Below, in pieces: positions 26,657 to 35,514 of a stretch of DNA of 50,004 bases (within the stretch, counting starts at the first letter, position 1; each line of letters begins with the position of its first letter). This DNA comes from Lysobacterales bacterium (GTDB lineage Bacteria > Pseudomonadota > Gammaproteobacteria > Xanthomonadales > Rhodanobacteraceae), in contig JAFKMZ010000031.1 of NCBI GenBank assembly GCA_017305055.1, forward strand, positions 1-50,004, written 5' to 3'. The position numbers and the translations under genes are program-made. The notes under the pieces were generated by a model, which was given only the letters and a program-made list of their open reading frames with translations, made no database searches and was not told where the DNA came from.

Positions 26657-28312
26657 ATGTATATCGACATCGGCAATCCGATCGAGCGCACCGAGTCGGC
26701 CTACGACTTTCCGCTCCTGCTCAAACAGCTGTGGATCTCGCCGCTGGCCAATGCGCCGGATCAGGTCATCGTCTATCGCGACCAGCAGCGCTTCACCTAT
26801 CGCGAGACCTGGGCGCGCCTCGGCCGCCTCGCCTCGAGCCTGACGGGCATCGGCGTTGGGCCGGGCATGACCGTGGCGGTGATGGACTGGGACAGTCATC
26901 GCTACCTCGAGTGCTTCTTCGCCATCCCCATGATGGGCTGCGTGCTGCAGACGGTGAACGTCCGCCTGTCGCCCGAACAGGTCCTCTACACCCTCAACCA
27001 GGCCGAAGCCGATGTCATCCTGGTCCATCATGAGTTCCTGCCCTTGCTGGCCGGCATTCGCGGCAGGCTGGAGAAACCGGTCAAGGCGATCCTCATCCGT
27101 GATGGCGCGTCTGAGCCGACCGCCGGCGATGCCGCCTTCGTCGGCGAGTACGAAGCCCTGCTGGCCGCGGCCAGCGCGGACTACGACTTCCCGGATTTCG
27201 ATGAGAACACCCGCGCCACCACGTTCTTCACCACCGGCACGACCGGTGTGCCCAAGGGCTGCTATTACAGCCACCGCCAGCTGGTGCTGCACACCATGGC
27301 GATCGCCGGCTGGTTCGGTACGGCGCCAGCCCAGGGCCGCATCCATCGTGAAGATGTCTACATGCCGATCACCCCGATGTTCCACGTGCACGCCTGGGGC
27401 GTCCCCTACGCGGCAACCCTGCTGGGGCTCAAGCAGGTATATCCGGGCCGCTACGACGCGGCGCTCATGCTGAAGTTGATTCGCGATGAGGGCGTGACCT
27501 TCTCACACTGCGTACCGACCTTGCTGCAGATGCTGCTGTCCCATCCCGACGCGGCGCACATCGACCTGTCGAAGCTGAAGATGGTGATTGGCGGCTCGGC
27601 ATTGCCGCAGGGACTGTGCCGCATGGCGTTGGAACGGGGCATCGACGTCTTCACCGGCTACGGCATGAGCGAAACGGCGCCGATCCAGGCCGTCATGCAC
27701 CTGAGTCGTGCCGAAATGGCGGGGGACGTCGACAGCCAGGTCGCGCTGCGCGTACGCACCGGCCAGGCCTTCATGCTGTGCGACGTGCGCATCGTCGACG
27801 AGGAGATGAGGGGCCAGGCCCATGACGGGCAAGCCCAGGGCGAAGTCGTGTTCCGCAGCCCATGGTTGACCCAGGGTTACCTGAGTCAGCCCGGCGCTTC
27901 CCGTGACCTGTGGCGCGGGGGCTACCTGCACTCGGGTGATATCGGCAGCATCGACGCCGCCGGCCGGCTGCAGATCCGCGACCGGCTCAAGGACGTGATC
28001 AAGACCGGGGGTGAATGGGTCAGTTCACTGGCGCTGGAAGATCTGATCTCGAGGATGGCCGGCGTCGCCGAGGTCGCGGTGATCGGCGTGCCGGATCCCA
28101 AATGGGGCGAACGTCCGCTGGCCCTGGTGGTTCCCCGCTCCGGCGCGACATTGGAGCCGCAGGCCATCCGCCGGCAGCTCATGGACCTGGCTGGAACGGG
28201 CGACATCCCGACGTACATGGTGCCCGGGCAGATCCGCATCGTCGAGGCGCTGGCCAAGACCAGCGTCGGCAAGCTCGACAAGAAGGCCTTGCGCAGCACC
28301 TATGGCACATGA
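26657..28312 (+). CDS. AMP-forming acyl-CoA ligase, AlkK-like (medium-chain type)
   Basis: The ligase activates a carboxylic acid to its CoA thioester via an acyl-adenylate. Motifs are TTGTTGVPKGCYYSH (P-loop), PMFHVHAWGVPYAA, the YGMSETAP core, YLHSGDIG, and the hinge/lysine region DRLKDVIKTGGEW, with KTSVGKLDKKALR near the end. The middle resembles the Pseudomonas AlkK medium-chain ligase (MFHV-AWG-PY and GGEW). The length is 551 residues from ATG 26657, which has aggtg seven bases upstream; an ATG at 26642 overlaps the GH78 stop. Its placement after the rhamnosidase suggests activation of a released aglycone acid. Confidence 0.85.
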   Translation: MYIDIGNPIERTESAYDFPLLLKQLWISPLANAPDQVIVYRDQQRFTYRETWARLGRLASSLTGIGVGPGMTVAVMDWDSHRYLECFFAIPMMGCVLQTVNVRLSPEQVLYTLNQAEADVILVHHEFLPLLAGIRGRLEKPVKAILIRDGASEPTAGDAAFVGEYEALLAAASADYDFPDFDENTRATTFFTTGTTGVPKGCYYSHRQLVLHTMAIAGWFGTAPAQGRIHREDVYMPITPMFHVHAWGVPYAATLLGLKQVYPGRYDAALMLKLIRDEGVTFSHCVPTLLQMLLSHPDAAHIDLSKLKMVIGGSALPQGLCRMALERGIDVFTGYGMSETAPIQAVMHLSRAEMAGDVDSQVALRVRTGQAFMLCDVRIVDEEMRGQAHDGQAQGEVVFRSPWLTQGYLSQPGASRDLWRGGYLHSGDIGSIDAAGRLQIRDRLKDVIKTGGEWVSSLALEDLISRMAGVAEVAVIGVPDPKWGERPLALVVPRSGATLEPQAIRRQLMDLAGTGDIPTYMVPGQIRIVEALAKTSVGKLDKKALRSTYGT

Positions 28313-28396
28313 GCGCCAGGCGCCGGCGTTGCAACATCGCCCAGTGCGGCAGCAGACCCCGTGATCCAGCGGCCCGACCACCACCCGAGGAACGAC

Positions 28397-28885
28397 ATGG
28401 CAAAGATCGAAGCGAAACTGGCGGCCCTTGGGCTCAGCTTGCCACCGCCGCCCCAGCCACCACCCGGGATTGTCCTTCCCTTCCGGTTTGTGCGGATCCT
28501 CGGCAACCGGGTCCTCATCTCCGGTCACGGACCGCAGAATCCGGATGGTTCCTTTGCGGCACCGCTCGGCAAGCTCGGACGCGAAGTGTCGCTCGAACAG
28601 GGCTACACCGCCGCCCGCCTCGTTGCGCTTTCCATCCTCGGCAGCCTCAAGCGTGCACTTGGCGATCTCGACCGCATTGCGGCCTGGTCACGTGTGCTCG
28701 GCATGGTCAATTCGGCGCCTGGCTTCAACCAGCAACCGAATGTCATCAACGGATTCTCCGACCTCATCCTGGAACTCTACGGTCCCGACGCAGGCGCCCA
28801 CAGCCGCAGCGCCGTGGGTCTTGCCGAGCTTCCGTTCAATATCCCGGTGGAGATCGAGGGCGAAGTCGAACTCGTGCGGACTTAG
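28397..28885 (+). CDS. RidA/YjgF-family protein
   Basis: The 162-residue protein shows the RidA fold: FRFVRILGNRVLISGHGPQN, QGYTAARLVALSILGSLK, RVLGMVNSAPGFNQQPNV and a final beta-strand ending VEIEGEVEL. RidA members deaminate reactive enamines and imines, but this subgroup is longer at the N-terminus, with a proline-rich LSLPPPPQPPPG stretch, and its activity is unknown. gagg precedes ATG 28397. It is the last gene of the rightward arm of the glycoside locus and is followed by a hairpin. Confidence 0.8.
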   Translation: MAKIEAKLAALGLSLPPPPQPPPGIVLPFRFVRILGNRVLISGHGPQNPDGSFAAPLGKLGREVSLEQGYTAARLVALSILGSLKRALGDLDRIAAWSRVLGMVNSAPGFNQQPNVINGFSDLILELYGPDAGAHSRSAVGLAELPFNIPVEIEGEVELVRT

Positions 28886-28895
28886 TGTCTGCAAG

Positions 28896-28920
28896 AGGGG
28901 CAAGGGGGCGGTTTGCCCCT
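28896..28920 (+). terminator. Possible terminator after the RidA-family gene
   Basis: aggggcaa (28896-28903) pairs perfectly with ttgcccct (28913-28920) around a nine-base G-rich loop, 11 nt after the stop codon. Only a short T stretch follows, so strength is doubtful. No other element is visible between this gene and the MarR gene. Confidence 0.45.
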
Positions 28921-29058
28921 TCCGTCACCGGGGCCGATCCACGTGATTCACGCCAGATACGATCTGTGGAGCAATTTCGGTGCCCAAAGGTCGCCCATGG
29001 ATTCTCCTCGCCCGTGGCGGACCGACGCGTCGATCCGCCTCCTGCCGGCCACCGCGCC

Positions 29059-29550
29059 TCAAACCTGGAGCTTGGTCAGGATGCGCTCCAGCCACGCCCG
29101 TTCCTCTGCATCCAGCTGGTGCAGCAGCGCGCGCTCGTGGGCCCGGGCCATGGGTGCGATCACGTCATGCATCGCCCAGCCCGTCACGCTCAGGCTCAGT
29201 ACTGAGCGGCGCTTGTCGTCGTCATGAACGCTGCGCTCGACCCGTCCGTCCTGCACGAGCCGGGCCAGGGCCCGGCTCACCGCCACCTTGTCCATCGCCG
29301 TGCGCTCGGCCACCTCGCGTGCGGAGCAGCCGTCGAAGCGCGCCAGCACGGCCATCACCCGCCATTCGGTCATGCTCAGGTCGAAATGCTGCTGGTACTC
29401 GTCGGCGATGTCCTGGCTGACCGTATTGGACAGGATCGACAGGCGATAGGGGACGAAGTGCTCGAGCCGCAACGGCGCACGATCCAGCTTGCCTGCGCGT
29501 GCAGTCGCGCGGCGTGACCGGCTGTTTTTCGGTTTGGCGGGCTTGGTCAT
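29059..29550 (-). CDS. MarR-family transcriptional regulator, divergent from hppD
   Basis: The 163-residue protein begins with a basic tail (MTKPAKPKNSRSRRATARAG) and then a winged-helix MarR domain: DLSMTEWRVMAVLARFDGCS, the recognition helix region TAMDKVAVSRALARLVQDG, and the wing DDDKRRSVLSLS. aaggag lies nine bases before ATG 29550. It is divergent from the homogentisate pathway genes with a 107-nt interval that contains a near-perfect palindrome, so it is probably their regulator, responding to a tyrosine-pathway metabolite. The direction of control is inferred as repression. Confidence 0.87.
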   Translation of the reverse strand: MTKPAKPKNSRSRRATARAGKLDRAPLRLEHFVPYRLSILSNTVSQDIADEYQQHFDLSMTEWRVMAVLARFDGCSAREVAERTAMDKVAVSRALARLVQDGRVERSVHDDDKRRSVLSLSVTGWAMHDVIAPMARAHERALLHQLDAEERAWLERILTKLQV

Positions 29551-29569
29551 GCCGCGAGGCTCCTTGCAA

Positions 29570-29589
29570 ATAGTTGCAGCTGAAACTAT
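29570..29589. promoter_or_regulatory. Putative MarR operator between the regulator and hppD
   Basis: ATAGTTGCAGCTGAAACTAT is a 20-bp palindrome with only one mismatched pair (29576/29583). It overlaps possible hppD promoter elements: TTGCAA at 29565-29570 with TATAAC at 29587-29592 (16-bp spacing), or TTGCAG at 29574-29579 with TATATT at 29595-29600 (15-bp spacing). Binding here would block transcription of hppD and probably of the regulator itself. Confidence 0.65.
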
Positions 29590-29657
29590 AACCGTATATT
29601 CATTCATTGTTGACAGCGCACCACGCCATGGCACGGCACGCTGCCAGGAGACCAGCC

Positions 29658-30755
29658 ATGAACACCAAGCAGCCCAACCCCGGCATGCACGTCACCACCT
29701 TCGAGAACCCCATGGGAATCGACGGTTTCGAATTTGTCGAGTTTGCCGCGCCGGCCGGCCGGGCCGATGAATTGCGCGACCTGTTCGTGAGGATGAACTT
29801 TACCCCGGTATTGCGGCACAAGTCGCGGCCGATCACCGTGTTCCGGCAGAACGGGGTGAACTTCCTGCTCAATGAGGATCCTGACTCGTTTGCCGCGGCG
29901 TTTGCCGCCAGGCATGGCCCGAGCGCCTGCGGTTTCGCCATCCGCTTCCGCAAGCCGGCCCAGGAGGTGTATCGGTCCGTGCTGGACAAGGGGGCCGAGG
30001 CAGTGGTCGAGCAGGAGGCCAGCAAGGCCGTACCCGCGCCGGTGATCAAGGGTATCGGCGATTGCATGCTCTACCTGGTGGACCGCTACGGCAGTGCCGG
30101 TGACATCTATGCGGACGACTACGTCCCCGTGCCGGGTGCCGAGCAAGACCCCAAGGGCTTCGGGCTGACCTTCATCGACCACCTCACCCACAACCTGTAT
30201 TTCGGCAACATGGAAAAGTGGTCCCAGTACTACGAGCGGCTGTTCAATTTTCGCGAGATCCGCTATTTCGACATCAAGGGCGCCAAGACCGGCCTGGTAT
30301 CGAAGGCCATGACCGCGCCGGATGGCATCGTGCGCATCCCGCTCAACGAGTCGGACAACCCCAAGAGCCAGATCAACGAATACCTCGAGGCCTACCAGGG
30401 TGAGGGTATCCAGCACATCGCCTGTTTCACCGATGATATCTACGCGACGGTGGAAGGCATGCGCGCGGCGGGCGTGCAGTTCCTGGATACGCCGGATACC
30501 TATTACGAGGTGATCGACGAACGGGTGCCGGGCCATGGCGAAGACGTGCCGCGACTGCTCAAGAACCGTATCCTGATCGACGCCGACCCGCAGACCCACC
30601 AGCGCAAGCTGCTGCAGATCTTCACCCAGAACGTGATCGGCCCGATCTTCTTCGAGATCATCCAGCGCAAGGGCAACGAGGGTTTTGGCGAGGGCAATTT
30701 CCAGGCCCTGTTCGAGAGCATCGAGCGCGACCAGATGAAACGCGGCGTGTTGTAG
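29658..30755 (+). CDS. hppD: 4-hydroxyphenylpyruvate dioxygenase
   Basis: This Fe(II) enzyme converts 4-hydroxyphenylpyruvate to homogentisate. The three metal ligands are visible as H175 (FIDHLTHN), H253 (GIQHIACFT) and E333 (PIFFEIIQR). The C-terminal helix region GNEGFGEGNFQALFESIERDQ is typical. The length of 365 residues is normal for bacterial HPPD. aggag lies seven bases before ATG 29658. It is the first gene of hppD-hmgA-fahA; hmgA follows after nine nt. Confidence 0.95.
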   Translation: MNTKQPNPGMHVTTFENPMGIDGFEFVEFAAPAGRADELRDLFVRMNFTPVLRHKSRPITVFRQNGVNFLLNEDPDSFAAAFAARHGPSACGFAIRFRKPAQEVYRSVLDKGAEAVVEQEASKAVPAPVIKGIGDCMLYLVDRYGSAGDIYADDYVPVPGAEQDPKGFGLTFIDHLTHNLYFGNMEKWSQYYERLFNFREIRYFDIKGAKTGLVSKAMTAPDGIVRIPLNESDNPKSQINEYLEAYQGEGIQHIACFTDDIYATVEGMRAAGVQFLDTPDTYYEVIDERVPGHGEDVPRLLKNRILIDADPQTHQRKLLQIFTQNVIGPIFFEIIQRKGNEGFGEGNFQALFESIERDQMKRGVL

Positions 30756-30764
30756 GAGCGGCCC

Positions 30765-32063
30765 ATGGACAAGCTGGACTATCAATCGGGTTTCGGCAAC
30801 GAATTTGCCAGCGAGGCACTGCCGGGTGCGCTGCCGGCTGGGCAGAACTCGCCGCAGCGCGGCGCCTACGGGCTGTATACCGAGCAGTTGTCCGGCACGG
30901 CCTTCACCGCGCCACGGCACATCGGGCGCCGCAGTTGGCTGTACCGCATCCGGCCGGCGGCCGTGCACGGGCCGTTCACCCCATGCGCGCACGCCAGCTT
31001 CCACAACCGTTTCGACGACGCGCCGGCAACGCCGAACCCCTTGCGCTGGGATCCACTGCCGATCGCCGGCGCGCCGACCGATTTCATCGACGGCCTGGTG
31101 ACCCTGGCCGGCAACGGCGGTCCGGGCGAACAGGCCGGGGTCGGCATCCACCTGTTCACCGCCAACCGGTCGATGCAGCACCGCTTTTTCTACAACGCCG
31201 ATGCCGAGATGTTGGTCGTACCCCAGCAGGGCCGCCTGCGCCTGGCCACCGAGCTCGGCGTGCTGGAGGTCGAACCGCAGGAGATCGCGGTGATCCCGCG
31301 CGGCGTCCGTTTTCGCGTGGAGCTGCCCGATGGCAGCGCGCGTGGTTACCTGGGGGAGAACTTCGGCGCCTTGCTGCGCCTGCCGGAGCTGGGCCCGATC
31401 GGCTCCAACGGTCTGGCCAATGCGCGCGATTTCCTCACCCCGGTTGCCGCCTACGAAGACCGGGACGGTGAATTCGAGCTGGTGGCGAAGTTCCAGGGCG
31501 CCTTGTGGCGCGCCAGCATGGATCACTCGCCGCTCGATGTGGTCGCCTGGCATGGCAGCTATGCGCCCTACAAGTACGACCTGCGCCGCTTCAACACCAT
31601 CGGCTCGATCAGCTACGACCACCCCGACCCGTGCATCTTCACCGTGCTGACCTCGGCCAGCGATACGCCAGGTACCGCGAACATGGACTTTGCGATCTTC
31701 CCGCCGCGCTGGCTGGTCGCCCAGCACACCTTCCGCCCTCCGTGGTTCCACCGCAACGTGGCCAGCGAATTCATGGGCCTGATTGCCGGGCAATACGATG
31801 CCAAGGCCGAGGGCTTCGTGCCCGGCGGCGCCTCGCTGCACAATTGCATGACGGCGCATGGACCGGACGCGGCGACCTACGCCAAGGCTTCCACTGCCGA
31901 CCTCACCCAGCCGGACGTGATCGCCGATACCATGGCCTTCATGTTCGAGACGCGCAGGGTCATCCGGCCGACGCGCCAGGCGCTGGAGCTGCCGCAATTG
32001 CAACAGGACTATGCCGATTGCTGGCAGGGCCTGGCCCGGCATTTCGATCCGGGTCGGCCGTGA
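30765..32063 (+). CDS. hmgA: Homogentisate 1,2-dioxygenase
   Basis: It opens the ring of homogentisate to maleylacetoacetate. Iron ligands H329, E335 ([14 protein letters not shown]) and H365 (NCMTAHGPD) have the same spacing as H335, E341 and H371 of the human enzyme. The N-terminus ([19 protein letters not shown]) is the family signature, and the length is 432 residues. taggag precedes the ATG. It lies between hppD and fahA and is almost certainly co-transcribed with them. Confidence 0.96.
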   Translation: MDKLDYQSGFGNEFASEALPGALPAGQNSPQRGAYGLYTEQLSGTAFTAPRHIGRRSWLYRIRPAAVHGPFTPCAHASFHNRFDDAPATPNPLRWDPLPIAGAPTDFIDGLVTLAGNGGPGEQAGVGIHLFTANRSMQHRFFYNADAEMLVVPQQGRLRLATELGVLEVEPQEIAVIPRGVRFRVELPDGSARGYLGENFGALLRLPELGPIGSNGLANARDFLTPVAAYEDRDGEFELVAKFQGALWRASMDHSPLDVVAWHGSYAPYKYDLRRFNTIGSISYDHPDPCIFTVLTSASDTPGTANMDFAIFPPRWLVAQHTFRPPWFHRNVASEFMGLIAGQYDAKAEGFVPGGASLHNCMTAHGPDAATYAKASTADLTQPDVIADTMAFMFETRRVIRPTRQALELPQLQQDYADCWQGLARHFDPGRP

Positions 32064-32091
32064 GCGGTGGCATCACCATCGGGAGCAGTGC

Positions 32092-33078
32092 ATGAAACTG
32101 GGTAGCCTGAAAGCCGGTGGCCGCGACGGCACCCTCGTGGTGGTCAGCCGCGACCTGACGCGGGCCGTGCCGGCCACTTCGATCGCGCCGCATTTGCAGG
32201 CGGCACTGGATGATTGGCCGGAAACCGCTCCCCGCCTGGCGGCGTTGTACGCCGAACTCGAGGCTGGCGCCGCGGTGGGTACGTTCGCACTGGACGTCGC
32301 GGCGATGGCGGCGCCGCTGCCGCGCGCGTACGAATTCGTCGACGGCAGCGCCTACCTGCCGCATGTCGAGCGCGTGCGCAAAGCGCGTGGCGCGAGCGTG
32401 CCGGAAAGCTTCTACACCGATCCGCTGATGTACCAGGCGACCAGCGCGGGCTTTCTGGGCCCGCACGACGACGTGGTGGTGCCGAGTGAGGACTACGGCA
32501 TTGACCTGGAAGCCGAAGTGGTTGTCGTCACCGACGACGTGCCGATGGGCGTGACACCGGCGCAGGCATCGGCGCACATCCAACTGGTGGGCCTGGTGAA
32601 CGACGTCAGCCTGCGCGGCCTGATTCCCGGCGAGCTGGCCAAGGGCTTCGGCTTCCTGCAGTCCAAGCCGCGCTCGGCCTTGTCGCCGGTGTTCGTGACA
32701 CCGGATGAACTTGGTGTCGCCTGGCGTGGCGACAAGCTGCACCTGCCCATGCGCACGTGGTTGAACGACCAGTGGTTTGGCGCCGCCGAGTGCGGGGTGG
32801 ACATGCAGTTCGATTTTGCCCAGCTCGTCGCGCATGCCGCCAGGACCCGGCCGCTGGCAGCCGGCACCCTGGTCGGCTCGGGCACCATCGCCAACCAGGA
32901 CACCGGCAAGGGCGCCTCGTGCCTGGCCGAGCAGCGTACGGTGGAGAAGCTCCGCGACGGTGAGGCACGCACGCCGTTCCTGAAGTTCGGCGACCGCCTG
33001 CGCATCGAGGTGCTGGACGCTGCCGGCGCCTCGATCTTCGGTGCGATCGAGCAGCAGGTGCGGCCCTATTCCGGCTGA
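32092..33078 (+). CDS. fahA: Fumarylacetoacetate hydrolase
   Basis: It cleaves fumarylacetoacetate to fumarate and acetoacetate, the last step of tyrosine breakdown. The 328-residue protein has a short N-terminal domain and the FAH catalytic fold with the metal-binding glutamates in YGIDLEAEVVVV, then LVNDVSLRGLIPGELAKGFG, and GTIANQDTGKGASCLAEQR. The start at ATG 32092 has ggag six bases upstream. It follows hmgA after 28 nt. The isomerase that makes its substrate is encoded elsewhere in the window (47256-47918). Confidence 0.93.
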   Translation: MKLGSLKAGGRDGTLVVVSRDLTRAVPATSIAPHLQAALDDWPETAPRLAALYAELEAGAAVGTFALDVAAMAAPLPRAYEFVDGSAYLPHVERVRKARGASVPESFYTDPLMYQATSAGFLGPHDDVVVPSEDYGIDLEAEVVVVTDDVPMGVTPAQASAHIQLVGLVNDVSLRGLIPGELAKGFGFLQSKPRSALSPVFVTPDELGVAWRGDKLHLPMRTWLNDQWFGAAECGVDMQFDFAQLVAHAARTRPLAAGTLVGSGTIANQDTGKGASCLAEQRTVEKLRDGEARTPFLKFGDRLRIEVLDAAGASIFGAIEQQVRPYSG

Positions 33079-33130
33079 GCCGCGTGCCGTTCCGGTGCTG
33101 TGTGGCTGCGGCGGAATGCCGCCGTGGCCC

Positions 33131-33144
33131 TTGACGCCGATCAA
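33131..33144. promoter_or_regulatory. FNR/Anr-type box upstream of hemN
   Basis: TTGACGCCGATCAA matches the TTGAT-N4-ATCAA consensus at nine of ten positions. It lies 36 bp before the chosen hemN ATG, and an Anr/Fnr gene follows hemN. If it acts as a class II site at -41.5, transcription would begin at or next to ATG 33180, which would mean a leaderless message and would rule out the upstream ATG at 33162. No good -10 hexamer is seen, so the exact promoter is open. Confidence 0.65.
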
Positions 33145-33179
33145 GGCGACTGTCGCCGGGGATGCGCAGACTCCTCCGC

Positions 33180-34577
33180 ATGACTACTGTCGTTGCTCCG
33201 GAGTTCGACCCTGCGCTGATCGCGCGCTACGACGTGGCCGGTCCTCGCTATACCAGCTATCCGCCGGCGCCCCAGTTCCGCCCCAGCTTCGACGAGCAGG
33301 CGCTGCGCGGCGCGATCCGCTGGTCGAACGAGGAGCCGATTCCGCGGCCGCTGTCGCTGTACGTGCATATCCCGTTTTGTTCCAGCCCGTGCTTCTACTG
33401 CGGCTGCAATCGCATCATCACTTCCGACCACTCGCAGTCGGGTCGCTACCTGGAGCGGCTGTACCGCGAGATTGAAATGCTGGCTCCGCTGTTCGATCGC
33501 GACCGGCCGGTGCGGCAGCTGCATCTGGGCGGCGGCACGCCGAATTTCCTCGATATCCGCAGCATGGGGGAGCTGCTGGAGTCGCTGGCCCGGCACTTCA
33601 GTTTCAGCCGCGATCCGACGCGCGAATACGGCATCGAGGTGGATCCGCGCTTTGCCGACGCCGCCTACATGCATGGCCTGGGCAAGCTGGGCTTCAACCG
33701 GCTGTCGGTGGGCGTGCAGGATTTCAATCCGGAGGTGCAGCGCGCGGTCAACCGCATCCAGAGCGTCGAGGAGACGCGCACCGTCATCGAGGCGGCGCGG
33801 GCTTCCGGGTTCCGTTCCGTCAGTGTGGACCTGATCTATGGCCTGCCACTGCAGACCCTGCCGGCGTTCGAGCGCACGCTGACCGAAGTCGTGGCGTTGC
33901 AACCTGATCGGGTCGCCGTGTACGGTTATGCGCACCTGCCGGAGTTGTTCAAGGCGCAGCGCCAGATCGCCAAGCACGAGATTCCCGACCCGGCGACGCG
34001 TCTGGCCTTGTTTGGCTGCGCGCTGGAGCGCCTGACCGCGGCCGGTTACGTATACATCGGCATGGATCATTTCGCCCGCCAGGATGACGAGCTGGCCGTG
34101 GCCCAGCGTGCCGGCAGCCTGCAGCGCAACTTCCAGGGCTATTCCACCCATGGGGAGTGCGACATCGTCGGCCTCGGCGTCAGCGCCATCGGCCGCATCG
34201 GCGACAGCTACAACCAGAACGCACGCGACCTGATCGGCTATTACGCCGCGCTGGACAACGGCCGGTTGCCGGTCGCCTGTGGCCTGGAGCTGGACGAGGA
34301 CGACTTGATCCGCCGCGAGCTGATTGGCGCCCTGATGTGCCACGGGCTGGTCGACAAGGCGAGCTTTGGTGCGCGCCATCGTCTGCTGTTCGACCAGTAT
34401 TTCCTGCGCGAGCGGCAGCGCCTGCAACCGCTGGTGGCGGACGGCCTGGTGGAAGAGGACGCGCGCGCCCTGCGCGTCACCGCGCGCGGACGCCTGCTGG
34501 TGCGCAACATCGCCATGTGCTTTGACGCCTATCTGGACGACGGGACGCAGGCAACCCGTTTTTCGCGGGTGATATGA
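33180..34577 (+). CDS. hemN: Oxygen-independent coproporphyrinogen III oxidase (radical SAM)
   Basis: It decarboxylates coproporphyrinogen III to protoporphyrinogen IX without oxygen, using a [4Fe-4S] cluster and SAM. The motif HIPFCSSPCFYCGCN holds the C-x3-C-x2-C-x-C cysteines. YVAGPRYTSYP-type N-terminal residues (DVAGPRYTSYPPAP), LHLGGGTPNFLD, SVDLIYGLPLQT and GMDHFARQDDELAVAQ are all HemN features. The length is 465 residues from ATG 33180; an in-frame ATG at 33162 would add six residues. It is followed by the fnr-type gene. Confidence 0.93.
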   Translation: MTTVVAPEFDPALIARYDVAGPRYTSYPPAPQFRPSFDEQALRGAIRWSNEEPIPRPLSLYVHIPFCSSPCFYCGCNRIITSDHSQSGRYLERLYREIEMLAPLFDRDRPVRQLHLGGGTPNFLDIRSMGELLESLARHFSFSRDPTREYGIEVDPRFADAAYMHGLGKLGFNRLSVGVQDFNPEVQRAVNRIQSVEETRTVIEAARASGFRSVSVDLIYGLPLQTLPAFERTLTEVVALQPDRVAVYGYAHLPELFKAQRQIAKHEIPDPATRLALFGCALERLTAAGYVYIGMDHFARQDDELAVAQRAGSLQRNFQGYSTHGECDIVGLGVSAIGRIGDSYNQNARDLIGYYAALDNGRLPVACGLELDEDDLIRRELIGALMCHGLVDKASFGARHRLLFDQYFLRERQRLQPLVADGLVEEDARALRVTARGRLLVRNIAMCFDAYLDDGTQATRFSRVI

Positions 34578-34620
34578 CCACAGACTGACCGGCGTGCCTG
34601 CTTCGACTATCATTCCGCTT

Positions 34621-35394
34621 ATGCAACCCAAGCACGCAGCAGGGCGCTTGCCGGAGCCGCCGAGCCCGATCGCCGACGATGGTGACGAGACCCATTTCTG
34701 CGGGACCTGCGCGTTTTCCAGTGCGTGCGTCGCCGCCGGCTACAACAAGCCCGCGCTGGCCGAGCTGCAATGCCTGGTCGAGCACGTCGGGCCGTACCGC
34801 AGCGGTGAACATGTGTTCCGCACCGGTGATCCGTTCCGCGCCATCTTCGCGGTGCGCAGCGGCACGGTGAAGACGCGGATGGTGGACAAGGAAGGGCGCG
34901 AGCAGGTCCTGGGTTTTTACCTGCCCGGCGAAGTGGTGGGGCTCAATGCCATCTACCCGGAGCACTTCCCGTGCGACGCGGTGGCGCTGGACACCGCGTA
35001 CTTCTGCCGTTTCTCGTTCCCGGCAATGAGTGCGCTGGCGGCGCGCGTTCCTGCCGTGCAGCAGCACCTGTTCCGCATGTTGAGCAAGGAACTGGGCAGC
35101 GCCTCGTTGCTGGCCGGCGACCACAGCGCCGATGAGCGCGTGGCGGCGTTCCTCATGGACCTGGCCGGCCGCTATGCCGCACGCGGGTTTTCCGCCACGC
35201 GCTTCCGCCTCAGCATGTCGCGCGGGGACATCGCCAATTACCTGCGCCTGGCGGCGGAGACGGTCAGCCGCGTGCTCAGCCGTTTTCGCACCCAGGGACT
35301 GATCCAGGTCGAGGGTCGCGAGTGCCAGGTCCTGGATCCGGCGCGCCTGCGCGAGATCGGCCACGCCTTGCAGCCTGGCGACGCCTTGCGCTGA
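34621..35394 (+). CDS. fnr: Fnr/Anr-type oxygen-sensing regulator of the Crp family
   Basis: The protein is predicted to bind an oxygen-labile [4Fe-4S] cluster and to activate anaerobic genes. N-terminal cysteines C27, C30 and C36 (HFCGTCAFSSAC) and C118 (HFPCDAV) are the four FNR ligands. A cyclic-nucleotide-binding-type barrel follows, then a helix-turn-helix with the E--SR recognition pattern (LRLAAETVSRVLSRF), which predicts binding to TTGAT-N4-ATCAA. The length is 257 residues from ATG 34621. The neighbours hemN, nnrS and azurin are typical members of its regulon. Confidence 0.92.
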   Translation: MQPKHAAGRLPEPPSPIADDGDETHFCGTCAFSSACVAAGYNKPALAELQCLVEHVGPYRSGEHVFRTGDPFRAIFAVRSGTVKTRMVDKEGREQVLGFYLPGEVVGLNAIYPEHFPCDAVALDTAYFCRFSFPAMSALAARVPAVQQHLFRMLSKELGSASLLAGDHSADERVAAFLMDLAGRYAARGFSATRFRLSMSRGDIANYLRLAAETVSRVLSRFRTQGLIQVEGRECQVLDPARLREIGHALQPGDALR

Positions 35395-35514
35395 ACCGGG
35401 GCTGCGGGCCACAAAGTCGCTGCTTCGCTGCCCGCGCCGGCTTGGCCCAGATCATGGGCAGCGGCCCCGCGTGCGTGGCATGCTTGGCGATCATCCGCCT
35501 CAAGGTCGTTTGCC

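Noticed and set aside
29604-32042. 812-codon open frame antisense to hppD and hmgA
   Set aside because: Shadow of certain genes in high-GC DNA; it also crosses the regulatory palindrome.
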